Positions 34,976-43,641 are shown, numbered from the stretch's first letter. The stretch is DNA of 64,000 bases from MWEI01 sp964600235 (GCA_964600235.1 CAZRIV010000018.1:1-64000), one strand, 5' to 3'. The notes: a model not told the origin generated them from the letters alone. Program-made: numbers and translations.

Positions 34976-36052
34976 ATGAATAAGGCAGGAGAGGCTTCAG
35001 CCCGGCCGGTACTCATCGAATTCTCCCGGGGCGTGGTGCACATAATGCTCAACCGCCCCCGGGTCATCAACAGCCTCGACCTCGAAATGGTCCGCATGAC
35101 AAGAGATGCGCTGGAGAAGGCAAGAGATGATGAGGGTGTGAAGCTCGTCATTTTCAGCGGTGCAGGCGAGAGGGGCTTCTGCGCGGGCGGCGACATCAAG
35201 ATCATGGCCGCTTCGGCAATGGAAGGCGACCTTGAGCCTGCCATGCGGTTTCTTGAAGAGGAGAATGACCTGGACCTTTCCATCCACCGGTTTTCGAAGC
35301 CCATAGTGGTCTTTGCCCACGGCATAACCATGGGGGGAGGCCTGGGCATAGCCGCCGGGGCAGACATCACCGTCGCCTGCGAGACGACGCGCATGGCCAT
35401 GCCCGAGACCAGGATCGGCTTCTTTCCCGATGTGGGCTCCACAGGCTGGCTCTTCCTGAAGTGTAAAAAAGGCTACCCGGAATTCCTCGGGCTCACCGGT
35501 TACGAAATGGCCGGGGGCGAATGCGTCCGTATCGGGCTGGCGGATTGCCTGGTTCCGGTGTCAAGGTTTGCCGAGGCCCTTGAAGCCCTTAAAAGACACG
35601 CGCCCTCGCTCCCTGCCGGGCGCAAGGCGGCTTCTGCCGGGCTTCGGGAAATCATCGGACCCTTTGAAGACAGCGACATCCCGGCAAACCCCGATATGGA
35701 CCGGTGGGTGGAGCAGTATTTCGCCGGCAAGTCGTCCGTTCTCGACATATTGAGCGGGCTCAGGGCCTGCAGCATACACGGCGACCTCTGTGCAGGCGTG
35801 TTCAGCAGGCTGTCAGAGCGATCCCCGAGCGCCGTGTTCGTCACGCTCCTGTCCCTGCGGCGTGACGAGGGCAGGGACCTGGCGGAGGTCTTCCAGGCGG
35901 ACCTGGCAACGGCCAGGCACCTCATGGGCCAGCACGATTTCCGCGAGGGTGTACGCGCCCGCCTTGTGGACAAGGATGACCGGCCGAAATGGGACCCGGC
36001 CGGTTTCGAGGAGGCTGCACGCCTGGTCCCCGAGAGGCTGGGCGGCATATGA
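34976..36052 (+). CDS. enoyl-CoA hydratase/3-hydroxyisobutyryl-CoA hydrolase family protein
   Basis: The 358-residue protein is a crotonase-fold enzyme. Its length and the motifs GERGFCAGGDIKI, GITMGGGLGIAAGADI and PETRIGFFPDVGSTGWLF place it nearer to the 3-hydroxyisobutyryl-CoA hydrolase branch than to short enoyl-CoA hydratases. The oxyanion-hole glycines are present. It acts on an acyl-CoA in the cytoplasm. GAGGTG lies five bases before the ATG. It sits between the flavodoxin-SCP2 protein and a DUF169 gene. Confidence 0.88.
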   Translation: MNKAGEASARPVLIEFSRGVVHIMLNRPRVINSLDLEMVRMTRDALEKARDDEGVKLVIFSGAGERGFCAGGDIKIMAASAMEGDLEPAMRFLEEENDLDLSIHRFSKPIVVFAHGITMGGGLGIAAGADITVACETTRMAMPETRIGFFPDVGSTGWLFLKCKKGYPEFLGLTGYEMAGGECVRIGLADCLVPVSRFAEALEALKRHAPSLPAGRKAASAGLREIIGPFEDSDIPANPDMDRWVEQYFAGKSSVLDILSGLRACSIHGDLCAGVFSRLSERSPSAVFVTLLSLRRDEGRDLAEVFQADLATARHLMGQHDFREGVRARLVDKDDRPKWDPAGFEEAARLVPERLGGI

Positions 36053-36071
36053 ATCATCCCAAGGAGGAACC

Positions 36072-36797
36072 ATGAAACACGATCCTTCCAGAATCATGGA
36101 GCGCCTCGGCATCACAAACCCGCTCATCGGTTTTTATGACGCACCGGATCCTGCCGGTTTCGAACCGGTGGTGAGCCCTGAACCAAAGAAGCATATCTGT
36201 ATCTTTACCTTTTATAAACAGTGGCTGGAGGGCAAGACCCTGCTCATCACCAGAGACAACTTCGGTTGCGGCGGGGCTGGTACGGCCCTGTGCAGCGTTA
36301 CAACACGCTCGAGGGAAGACTACATCACCTTCCTTGCGGACACGGAGGGCCTGAAGGCCGACCACGACATCATGGGGAAGTGGCTAGACGGACGCATGAC
36401 CTACCATCCGGAGCACCCCCATATCCTCATCGGCCCATTGAAAGAAGGCAAGGAGGACTATCTCAGGACAGTGACCTTTTACGTGAACCCGGACCAGTTG
36501 AGCGCTCTGATCATCGGTGCCCACTACCGCAATGCCCCGGGCGATGTCCCTGCGGTGCTTGCCCCCTTCGGCTCCGGGTGCATGGAGATGATCACGCCCT
36601 TTGATGACCTTTCCCTGCCCCAGGCCATTATCGGCGCCACGGACATAGCCATGAGGCAGTGGCTCGACCCTGATATCCTGGCCTTTACCGTGACAATGCC
36701 CATGTTCGAGCAGCTCTGCGCCCTTGACGAAAGAAGCTTTCTCTTCAAGCCGTTTCTGAAGAATCTCCGGAAGGCCAGGGCCAAACGCGCTGGCTGA
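36072..36797 (+). CDS. DUF169 family protein
   Basis: The 241-residue product matches DUF169 (uncharacterised archaeal and anaerobe family): NPLIGFYDAPD, LLITRDNFGCGGAGTALC with conserved Cys, LKADHDIMGKWLDGR, and FGSGCMEMITPFDD. Two or more conserved Cys suggest a metal or cluster. Family function is unknown. AAGGAGG lies four bases before the ATG, 19 bases after the crotonase-fold gene, so they share an operon. Confidence 0.83.
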   Translation: MKHDPSRIMERLGITNPLIGFYDAPDPAGFEPVVSPEPKKHICIFTFYKQWLEGKTLLITRDNFGCGGAGTALCSVTTRSREDYITFLADTEGLKADHDIMGKWLDGRMTYHPEHPHILIGPLKEGKEDYLRTVTFYVNPDQLSALIIGAHYRNAPGDVPAVLAPFGSGCMEMITPFDDLSLPQAIIGATDIAMRQWLDPDILAFTVTMPMFEQLCALDERSFLFKPFLKNLRKARAKRAG

Positions 36798-36826
36798 TCA
36801 TCAGGCCATGCTATGGAGGAGGCGTT

Positions 36827-37402
36827 ATGCTGAGAGACCTGATCATGAAGAACAGGTCCTACAGGCGGTTTCATCAGGACCATGTGATCTTACAAGACGA
36901 GCTTGCAGAGCTGGTGGAACTGGCGCGGCTCTCGGCGTCTGCAGCCAACATGCAGCCCCTGAAATTCCTTTTGTCGGCAGATGTCCGCGTGAATGAGACC
37001 ATATTCCCGCACCTTGCCTGGGCCGCCTACCTGAAGGACTGGCCCGGCCCGGGTGAGGGTGAGAGGCCCTCGGCCTACATCGTCATCCTGGGTGACAGGG
37101 AGATAACCACGAACTTCTGGTGCAATCACGGGATCGCCGCCCAGTCCATCCTGCTCGGCGCAGTGGAGAAGGGGCTTGGCGGGTGCATGATCGCTGCCAT
37201 CGACAGAAAGGGACTCGCCGGGGCGCTCAACATCCCTGAGCGCTACGAGATCCTCCTGGTCATCGCCCTGGGCAGGCCGGCAGAAGAGGTGAGGATAGAC
37301 CCGCTCGGACCTGATGGCGATATCAGATACTGGCGGGACGATCAGGGCGTGCACCACGTTCCCAAGAGGGCGCTCGAAGAGATCATCATCGAGGGGTTCT
37401 GA
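36827..37402 (+). CDS. nitroreductase family oxidoreductase
   Basis: The 191-residue protein matches the FMN-dependent nitroreductase family: IMKNRSYRRFHQDHV with the phosphate-binding Arg, LARLSASAANMQPLKF, and AVEKGLGGCMIAAIDR near the C-terminal FMN site, followed by VIALGRPAEEV. It reduces a quinone, nitro compound or other acceptor with NAD(P)H. GGAGGAGG precedes the ATG, 29 bases after the DUF169 gene. The gene belongs to the 33853-37923 run of small redox and acyl-CoA enzymes. Confidence 0.9.
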   Translation: MLRDLIMKNRSYRRFHQDHVILQDELAELVELARLSASAANMQPLKFLLSADVRVNETIFPHLAWAAYLKDWPGPGEGERPSAYIVILGDREITTNFWCNHGIAAQSILLGAVEKGLGGCMIAAIDRKGLAGALNIPERYEILLVIALGRPAEEVRIDPLGPDGDIRYWRDDQGVHHVPKRALEEIIIEGF

Positions 37403-37431
37403 ACGGCATGATGCAAGAAGGAGTGCAATCG

Positions 37432-37923
37432 ATGGACATCTACGAATTCCTGCATGGGAACAATATTCCCTATACGCGATACGACCATGAGGCCGTGTAC
37501 ACCTGTGAGCAGGCCGACAGGCTCAACCTGGACACATCCGCCGCCAAGACGAAGAACCTGTTTCTGCGCGACCGGAAGGCCCGGAGGCATTTTCTGGTTA
37601 CCGTGGGTGACGAGAAGTCCGTGGACATCAAGGGCCTGGAAGAGGTGCTTGCGGTAAAGGGCCTGAGTTTCGCCTCGGCCGAGAGGCTCATGGAATACCT
37701 CGGACTCACGCCGGGCTCCGTGACCATACTGGCCGCGCTCAATGATACAAAGGGGGCCGTGGAGATCATCGCGGACAAAGACCTCTGGCGGCACGATGCT
37801 ATTCAGTGCCATCCCCTGGTGAACACGAGCACGCTGGTGATATCCCGGGACGATATTGAGAGATTCCTTGTCCTGACCGGACATACGCCGGTCATCCTTG
37901 ATGTGCCGGGACGAAGGGAATAG
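37432..37923 (+). CDS. YbaK/ProX-type aminoacyl-tRNA deacylase
   Basis: The 163-residue protein matches the YbaK/ProX editing domain that hydrolyses mischarged tRNA: an N-terminal helix with YDHEAVYTCEQADRL, TKNLFLRDRKARRHFL, and TILAALNDTKGAVEI with the active-site region. The overall form is closest to ProX, a free-standing prolyl-tRNA editing protein that removes Ala from tRNA-Pro. GAAGGAG lies eight bases before the chosen ATG; earlier ATGs are in the leader. It ends the operon-like run that begins at 33853. Confidence 0.88.
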   Translation: MDIYEFLHGNNIPYTRYDHEAVYTCEQADRLNLDTSAAKTKNLFLRDRKARRHFLVTVGDEKSVDIKGLEEVLAVKGLSFASAERLMEYLGLTPGSVTILAALNDTKGAVEIIADKDLWRHDAIQCHPLVNTSTLVISRDDIERFLVLTGHTPVILDVPGRRE

Positions 37924-38119
37924 AAGAGCCGAGGTAGAAACCCGATTCATACAGGGTATCCATATGGTTCGCTGGAAGTTATCCGGGAGTCCATACATAA
38001 TAAGCGCGGCATGATTCCATCAGCCTTGTAGACATTTTCCCACCCAGGTGCGTCTTATCTGTCAGCAAATAAGAAAAAGGGCAGACGGGAACATTGAAGT
38101 GCTGGTAGAATGCAGGGCA

Positions 38120-38725
38120 ATGCAGGAAGATGATATTACGATCGACACACAGGCCCTCGGAGAAATCGGTATCCTTGTCAGGTCTGCCCTGGAAGGCAAC
38201 CGGGTCTCTTTCGAGCAGTTGGTAGAGATCCATCAGGGGGGAATATTCAGGATGGTGTATGCCAGGATCCAGTCGAGAACGGATGCGGAAGACCTTGTCC
38301 AGGACGTGTTCCTGAAGGCATACCGCAGCCTCGGTTCTCTCCGGAACCCGGAGCTCTTCAAGTCCTGGCTCTACCGCATAGCCGTCAACAAGGTGAACGA
38401 TTTCCGCAGAAGGCAGAGGTTCGCCTCTCTGTTCAGTTTCGGGGAGAAGGAACTGGAGCAGGATCATCCGGATACCGCTCCCGACAGTTTTGAGAACCTG
38501 GCAGGCAAGCAGTTCTGGGAACGGTTCAATGCGTTTCTCGGCAAGCTGCCCGGGCTCCAGCAGGAGGTGTTCCGCCTGCGCTTCCTCGATCACCTGAACA
38601 TCCATGAGATAGCCCTGACGCTGAACAGGAGCGAGAGCGCGGTAAAGACCCATCTCTACCGCGGCATTGAAAAGTTCAAGAACGAGGGATTTTCCCTCAA
38701 GACAGGTACCGAGGAGAGGGTATGA
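38120..38725 (+). CDS. ECF-type RNA polymerase sigma factor
   Basis: The 201-residue protein has sigma region 2 (FRMVYARIQSRTDAEDLVQD and FKSWLYRIAVNKVNDFRRR) and region 4 (LPGLQQEVFRLRFLDHL, EIALTLNRSESAVKTHLYRG), with no region 1.1 or 3, as in extracytoplasmic-function sigma factors. The start is uncertain because no strong ribosome binding site is seen; a GTG at 38099 or 38048 is possible. Its stop overlaps the start of the anti-sigma gene (ATGA), so the pair is translationally coupled and likely self-regulated. Confidence 0.93.
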   Translation: MQEDDITIDTQALGEIGILVRSALEGNRVSFEQLVEIHQGGIFRMVYARIQSRTDAEDLVQDVFLKAYRSLGSLRNPELFKSWLYRIAVNKVNDFRRRQRFASLFSFGEKELEQDHPDTAPDSFENLAGKQFWERFNAFLGKLPGLQQEVFRLRFLDHLNIHEIALTLNRSESAVKTHLYRGIEKFKNEGFSLKTGTEERV

Positions 38726-39237
38726 AAAACAATAACGGCTCCCATCTCTCTGAGAAGCGCATCATCGAATCTCTCATCGACATGAACGACCTGGACCTCT
38801 CTGAACAGGGGCATCTGAAAGACTGTCCCGTCTGCTCTGCAGCACGCGACAGTCTCCAAGCAAGGCTTGATGGGCTCTCCAGGGAAGCCGCCAGGTGGAC
38901 GCCGACCCCGGGGAGAAGGTTCGCCCTGCCTGCACGGGAGATACAGAAGACTATTCCCTGGGCGAGAAGATGGTATGTGGGTCTGGCCACCGCGGCGGCC
39001 GGCCTCGCGCTTATCATTACCTTCGCCTGGCCGTACTGGAATGCCGTCAATATTCACCCGTACGGGAAACTGGATCTTGCCCGGGAGACGGCGGCTGACG
39101 AGACATTTATGGCGGCGACCAGGGATCTTGTGGAGAACAGTCTGCCCGCATCCCTCCAGGGAGTGGTTCCCGACACGGGATCGGCGGATGACAATTACGG
39201 CGACTATCTGGATTTCTTCGCACCTGAAGAGGTCTGA
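38722..39237 (+). CDS. zinc-containing anti-sigma factor
   Basis: The 171-residue protein has the HxxxCxxC motif of zinc anti-sigma (ZAS) proteins (GHLKDCPVC) in its cytoplasmic N-terminal part, one membrane helix at about residues 87-108 (VGLATAAAGLALIITFAW), and a C-terminal periplasmic tail of about 60 residues. It should hold the ECF sigma factor at the membrane until a signal releases it. The four-base overlap with the sigma gene supports this. Confidence 0.88.
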   Translation: MKNNNGSHLSEKRIIESLIDMNDLDLSEQGHLKDCPVCSAARDSLQARLDGLSREAARWTPTPGRRFALPAREIQKTIPWARRWYVGLATAAAGLALIITFAWPYWNAVNIHPYGKLDLARETAADETFMAATRDLVENSLPASLQGVVPDTGSADDNYGDYLDFFAPEEV

Positions 39238-39280
39238 CAGGGTGGATATACACACAGAAGCCCAATGAAAGGGAAATGAT

Positions 39281-39745
39281 ATGACAAAGAAAACACTTAT
39301 CGGAATGCTGGTATGTTCGGCACTGATCATCGGGACAGTCCAGGCCTATGGGGATAACCTCGGCCCGGGAAGGTGGTGGAGATCACCGGAGCTTTCCAAG
39401 GATATGGGACTGACCGACCGGGAGAAACAGACGCTGGACGACCTGTTTGTGAAAAACCGTAATGCACTCATTGACCTGAGAAGCGATCTCGAGAAGGAGC
39501 GGCTGAAACTCGAGGACATGCTTGATAAGGACTCTCTGAACGAATCGGCTGCCAAGGCCCAGGTCAAAAGGGTGGAGGAGAAGCGCAGCAAACTGGCACT
39601 CGAGCGCTTTCAGTTTATCCTCGATGCAAGGAAGGTCCTGGGACCGGAACGCTTCCGGACTCTCACAGCAAAGTTCGAAGACATGAAAAAGGCGAGGCAC
39701 AGCAGGACCGGAACAGACAGACGATCAAGCAGCTGGCGCCAGTGA
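39281..39745 (+). CDS. CpxP/ZraP/CnrX-like periplasmic protein
   Basis: The 154-residue product has a signal peptide (MTKKTLIGMLVCSALIIG then TVQA) and a long charged helical hairpin with an LTDREKQTLDDLF start, typical of the Spy/CpxP/heavy-metal-resist fold. Such proteins act as periplasmic chaperones or as sensors for an ECF system (CnrX with CnrY and CnrH). No His- or Met-rich metal site is evident, so it may sense unfolded protein or charge rather than metal. It is 43 bases after the anti-sigma gene and likely a regulon member. Confidence 0.78.
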   Translation: MTKKTLIGMLVCSALIIGTVQAYGDNLGPGRWWRSPELSKDMGLTDREKQTLDDLFVKNRNALIDLRSDLEKERLKLEDMLDKDSLNESAAKAQVKRVEEKRSKLALERFQFILDARKVLGPERFRTLTAKFEDMKKARHSRTGTDRRSSSWRQ

Positions 39746-39772
39746 TGAGCATGGAGTCGGGCAGAGGTTTTT

Positions 39773-39811
39773 AAAAGAAAAAGCCAGGTAACCAATATTG
39801 AGCCACCTGGC
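39773..39811 (-). terminator. rho-independent terminator (minus strand)
   Basis: GCCAGGT and ACCTGGC form a 7-bp stem with a 15-base loop, followed on the minus strand by TTTTTCTTTT. It lies about 380 bases past the dehydratase operon stop on that strand, and could also receive transcripts from an unseen minus-strand unit. It is not oriented for the plus-strand gene that ends at 39745. Confidence 0.6.
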
Positions 39812-40192
39812 CATCGCAATGGAACTACTGAGGTATTGAACTCATCGGCATATCAGATACACATTATGAGACATTTAATGAAGGATAGTCTGTATAACCA
39901 ACTCTGTCTTGCTAATATATTGATTATATTGGCCTAATGTGGCAATAGATTGGGTGTTTGCTTGATACCTTACTGAAAATCAAGGGGTTAATCTGAAGGA
40001 TTTTGCTTTGCCTCATACCGGTTTTGACCCGGATTGTGCGTTTGGAAGTGTACACATGTACCTGATACGCTTTTAAGAGTAAGTTGGCATATGGTTTGTG
40101 CCGGGTAAAATTGTTTTTATAAGTCCGATCAATTTTAAACCCCTCCAAACGCAACATCCGGGTTTAAGTGCTTCCCAGCCGTGGATAAGGAG
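39812..40192. other. AT-rich intergenic region with inverted repeat
   Basis: About 380 bases of low GC between the periplasmic sensor gene and the dehydratase operon. It contains an imperfect inverted repeat (40027-40163) with a 17-bp motif shared with 4600-4616. A short minus-strand open frame of 77 codons has no family match. Confidence 0.45.
40027..40163. repeat. 137-bp element bounded by imperfect 20-bp inverted repeats
   Basis: Positions 40027-40046 and 40144-40163 pair at 18 of 20 bases. The left arm contains a 17-bp motif found again, with two mismatches, at 4600-4616 (opposite strand). The 97-base interior has no open frame of note. It looks like a small non-coding mobile or structural element. 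Confidence 0.55.
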
Positions 40193-41461
40193 TTATGCAG
40201 CGGTCCCTCTCTTGGCATCGATGGTTTCCAGCAGCGCCTCCAGGCGGGTGAAGGCAGCCTCCTCGCTGTACTTCCGCTCGTCTGCATGGTCCACATCTAT
40301 CATGACGCACGGGATGCCAAGTTCACTGCGCAGGCGGCGCATCTGGTCCATCTGCATGAGCGAATACACCTTGCAGCTGCGGTTGCTCGCAAAGACGACG
40401 CCGTCTATGCCGTTACGCTCGATGGCCTGTTTCATGGCCCGTGCCCTCAAGGCCATGCCATGAGGGCAGACCGAGAAATTCTGCAGCCTGGCAAGGTAGG
40501 CAAAGGGGTCGCCTCCGTCATATTCAAAGGCATCGCACTCACCCTCCAGTGACCCGATGCAGTAGGTATAGCTCGCCGTGGTTATGTTGGCGCCCAGTTC
40601 GGCGAGCCTGCCGGACATCCTGCGCAGCTGGTGCCACGGCGCGATGTTGTCCCAGAGCAGACGGTAGCGCTCGTGGGGCACCGGGAAGATGCCGCTGTTC
40701 ATCTGTTCCTCGGTCTCATCGGCCAGCAGCCGGTAGTGCTCGACGAGCTGTGCAGTGCCACGCGATGTGAGGATCGGGGCCATCTGCACATAGGAATCAA
40801 AGGCGGTTATGCCCGAGGGCCTGTGGGAGGCAAGCCCGATGAAACGTTTCCATTCCTTGAGTGCCCGGCCGGAAAGGCTCACCGCCTCCCGTGCCTTGTC
40901 GATATCGAATTTCTGGCCGCTCATCTCTTCGATAGTGGTGATGAGGTCTTTGAACTGGGCCATGATGTAGGAGAAGTCGGCGGGTTTCTGGGTCTCATAG
41001 CAGAACGGAACGTCCAGGACGAAGTGCGGCACGCCCCACATGCGGTGGTGGATGTCGAACCATTTAGCCAGCAGCGAGCAGTTATTGGTGTCGCTCACGA
41101 GCAGATGCGGTCTGGGGAGCCCGAAGGAGGGAGAATCCTTGCCGCCGTCGAAAGCGGTGCCCAGGTCGATACGGGCATAGGAGCACAGGTCGGAGGAGTA
41201 ACCCGCCCGCTCCGCCTTTTCGCATTGCAGCGCGCCCACACCCTTGCCTGCACTCATGGCTGCGTGGCTCTCGGGTACGCCGCACACCACGTTTTCAAAT
41301 CCGGCAAAGAGCTCCGCCGGCACGACTATGGCGATCCACACCACGAATGCCCCCTGTCCGGCCTTCTGGTGGAGCTGCAGATAGTCGTTCATGATGATGC
41401 CCGAGAGTCGCTTTCCCGAGGATGTCTTTTTAAAGGATCCCCTGGGTGTTTCCTGGACCAT
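40193..41461 (-). CDS. 2-hydroxyacyl-CoA dehydratase/benzoyl-CoA reductase family subunit
   Basis: The 422-residue protein belongs to the HgdB/BcrC-type family, radical enzymes that dehydrate 2-hydroxyacyl-CoA or reduce aromatic rings using a [4Fe-4S] cluster. Family-like segments are VPAELFAGFENVVCGVPESH, LLVSDTNNCSLLAKWFDIH, and near the C-terminus GIDGVVFASNRSCKVYSLMQ. Conserved cysteines are present for the cluster. AAGGAGGAGG lies just upstream of the chosen ATG, which starts 10 bases after the partner gene's stop. No ATP-dependent activator (HgdC-type) is adjacent. Confidence 0.86.
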   Translation of the reverse strand: MVQETPRGSFKKTSSGKRLSGIIMNDYLQLHQKAGQGAFVVWIAIVVPAELFAGFENVVCGVPESHAAMSAGKGVGALQCEKAERAGYSSDLCSYARIDLGTAFDGGKDSPSFGLPRPHLLVSDTNNCSLLAKWFDIHHRMWGVPHFVLDVPFCYETQKPADFSYIMAQFKDLITTIEEMSGQKFDIDKAREAVSLSGRALKEWKRFIGLASHRPSGITAFDSYVQMAPILTSRGTAQLVEHYRLLADETEEQMNSGIFPVPHERYRLLWDNIAPWHQLRRMSGRLAELGANITTASYTYCIGSLEGECDAFEYDGGDPFAYLARLQNFSVCPHGMALRARAMKQAIERNGIDGVVFASNRSCKVYSLMQMDQMRRLRSELGIPCVMIDVDHADERKYSEEAAFTRLEALLETIDAKRGTAA

Positions 41462-41471
41462 GTCCTCCTCC

Positions 41472-42593
41472 TTAGGATTCATGCCTCGACCTGAGCATCT
41501 CGGCAAAGGCCTCTATGCGCGTCTTGTGGGGCATGAGGTTTGACAGGTCGTCCGCCCCGAGCTCCAGAAACAAGGTGTCGACACCTTGGGCCTTGAGCAT
41601 GTCCCGGATATAGGGGAACTCGAGGTACTCGTACTCGCAGAACTTTTCTCCGAAGAAGATGAAACCCTCTATCCCGGCGGAGGCTGCGGCATGCCTTATC
41701 AACTCGACCCTCTGGTCTCCTGCAGGGAGCATGGTGGTGCAGGGGTGGTGGTTGAAATAGAAGTCGCAGTAGTATTCGCCGGGGTCCTCACGGGGCACAG
41801 GGTTATATCCGTACGACCGGGAAAGGGTTGCGATATCGTTGTCTACGATACGCAGGCCGCTTGCTTCCACAAATGTCAGGAGCTCTGCGGGCGGGGCCTG
41901 TATGCCGCTTGCCATTATCCTTATAGGCGCCGGATTGTTTTCGGCAGTGCCGTGTGCCTGTTCCAGGGTTTGTTGAAGGAGGGAGATATGTTCCTCGACC
42001 GGGAGAATATGGGCAAGCTCCAGGAGGTCGGCCCCTGCTGCGAAAGAGACCTTTCCCCGGGAACACAGATCCGCACATTCGTTGCAGAGCGCGCGCTGTT
42101 TATGATACTGCTCCGTGCTGCGGAGAAAATCCTGTTCGGAGAAGGGTCTGCGGGTAAATCCCTCCAGCTCGGAAACAAGCTCTTTTATCCTGCCTGAAAG
42201 ATATGCCCGTGCCATGGTTCTGTCTTCAGGCACTGCCGGAACATGCAGCCTGAAGATCCTCATCCTGGAACCTCGTTCATCGAGGCCCGCCTCGATGATT
42301 TCGGGAAGGTTACGCAACGTATCACAGGCATTGTACATGAACAGGGCATCCAGGAGGCTGCTCCCGGAAGATAAGATGAATTCCGTCAGGTTCCTGGCCA
42401 GGCGGCATGTATAGTTCTGCAGATGCCTGTCGCTCAAGGAGAGACTCGTTTCCCTGAAGCGGGCGCCCCACAGCACTATGGGGGTGAGTCCGAAGGAGTG
42501 CAGGAGCTCGAGCGGCAAATAGAGCGGGAAGCACCCGATGATGCACCTGCCCTGGTCTTTCAGTCTGACGAGAATATCTTTTGCCTCGCTCAT
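41472..42593 (-). CDS. 2-hydroxyacyl-CoA dehydratase/benzoyl-CoA reductase family subunit
   Basis: The 373-residue partner subunit has the same fold: CIIGCFPLYLPLELLHSFGL, YTCRLARNLTEFIL, YNACDTLRNLPE, and IEGFIFFGEKFCEYEYLEFP near the C-terminus. In known enzymes the two related subunits each carry a cluster and form a heterodimer (HgdA/B or similar). GAGGG precedes the ATG. The pair forms a two-gene minus-strand operon. Substrate unknown; glutarate, lactate or aromatic acid routes are all possible. Confidence 0.86.
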   Translation of the reverse strand: MSEAKDILVRLKDQGRCIIGCFPLYLPLELLHSFGLTPIVLWGARFRETSLSLSDRHLQNYTCRLARNLTEFILSSGSSLLDALFMYNACDTLRNLPEIIEAGLDERGSRMRIFRLHVPAVPEDRTMARAYLSGRIKELVSELEGFTRRPFSEQDFLRSTEQYHKQRALCNECADLCSRGKVSFAAGADLLELAHILPVEEHISLLQQTLEQAHGTAENNPAPIRIMASGIQAPPAELLTFVEASGLRIVDNDIATLSRSYGYNPVPREDPGEYYCDFYFNHHPCTTMLPAGDQRVELIRHAAASAGIEGFIFFGEKFCEYEYLEFPYIRDMLKAQGVDTLFLELGADDLSNLMPHKTRIEAFAEMLRSRHES

Positions 42594-43005
42594 TTACGTT
42601 ACCCTCTCTGATAATAAACAGTGTTTACGATAAAGACAATGAATTACTCTTGATGTCCGGTGAGTCCAAAAAGGTAACTAAGTATACAAAATATGTAACC
42701 TTTCCCAGGGGATCGCGGAGAGAATCCTGTCCACCCGTATGCCATTACACCCAGATTAAAATAAAAAGATGTAATGTAACAACTTTATATTAATGGGTAA
42801 TCTGATAAAAAGATAAAAACATTAAAATATATTGTTCTGATATGTGGCACAGAACCTGCTCTTGGGGGCACCATGATTCAGGATTTAATTTTATAAGATT
42901 ATTCAGGGCTCTAAAAAAGCAACAGGCACCATTTTTTGTATAATTGATTGAAATTGTTTTGGGCATCCAGGGTACTCATTGCGAAAAAGAGAAAGGAGAA
43001 CAACT
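42594..43005. other. AT-rich divergent promoter region
   Basis: This 412-base stretch lies between the dehydratase operon (minus strand) and the envelope-machine operon (plus strand), so it must hold two divergent promoters. A strong sigma-54-type element for the plus-strand operon is at 42845-42860. No comparably clear promoter for the minus-strand operon was found. Confidence 0.5.
42845..42860 (+). promoter_or_regulatory. sigma-54 (-24/-12) promoter for envelope-machine operon
   Basis: TGGCACAGAACCTGCT has the full TGGCAC -24 box and a CTGCT -12 box at the exact RpoN spacing. Transcription would start near 42872, giving a leader of about 134 bases before the first gene (43006). An enhancer-binding protein gene is not in the window. 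Confidence 0.65.
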
Positions 43006-43641
43006 ATGCTCTCGCTGTATGTAAAAGGTGGTTTTTTCATGCATCCTATCCTGTTCGTCTCCATCATTGCCTTTGCGCTGTTCTGCGAGCGGGCGACCTA
43101 CCTGTTTTTCCGTCTCAGGCTGGATACGGACCAGGCCTTTCAGAAGATCCTTCTGTCGCTGGAAAAATATAATTTCAGGGCCGCCCTGGAGGAATGCACG
43201 CGCATAGAGAACCATCCCATGGGCAAGATCCTGAAGGCCGGCATTTTGAAGTCGGACAAAAGGGACAAGGAGATCGAACGGGCCATGGAGGAGGAGATCA
43301 TAAAGGAGATCCCCAGGATCAAGGGCAAGACCAACCTGTTCTCACTGTTTGCAAACATCGCCACGCTCATCGGCTTGCTGGGTGCCATCCACGGCCTCAT
43401 AACAGCATTCGAAGGCGTCGCCCATGCCAGTGACAGCATGAAGCAGGAGATTCTGGCAAGCGGCATCTCGGTTGCCATGCTCACCACGGCCTTCGGGCTC
43501 CTGGTGGCCATCCCCTGCCTGATAGGTTTCTACATCATCAACAACAAGGGTGAGTCTGTTATCGATGAGCTCGAGCACAAGGCATTGAGGCTGTTCAACA
43601 TCCTCTCTTCCATCAAGCATGAAAGGGAACCTCAATGCTAG
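43006..43641 (+). CDS. TolQ/ExbB/MotA-type proton channel protein (AglR-like)
   Basis: The 211-residue protein has three membrane segments (about residues 10-30, 105-130 and 155-180) in the order typical of TolQ/ExbB, with the conserved NIATLIGLLGAIHGLITAF segment and the GISVAMLTTAFGLLVAIP channel helix. With the two ExbD-like proteins it should use proton motive force to energise an envelope machine. AAAGGAGAA lies upstream of the ATG, and the next gene overlaps its end by seven bases. In Myxococcus the equivalent is AglR. Confidence 0.93.
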   Translation: MLSLYVKGGFFMHPILFVSIIAFALFCERATYLFFRLRLDTDQAFQKILLSLEKYNFRAALEECTRIENHPMGKILKAGILKSDKRDKEIERAMEEEIIKEIPRIKGKTNLFSLFANIATLIGLLGAIHGLITAFEGVAHASDSMKQEILASGISVAMLTTAFGLLVAIPCLIGFYIINNKGESVIDELEHKALRLFNILSSIKHEREPQC

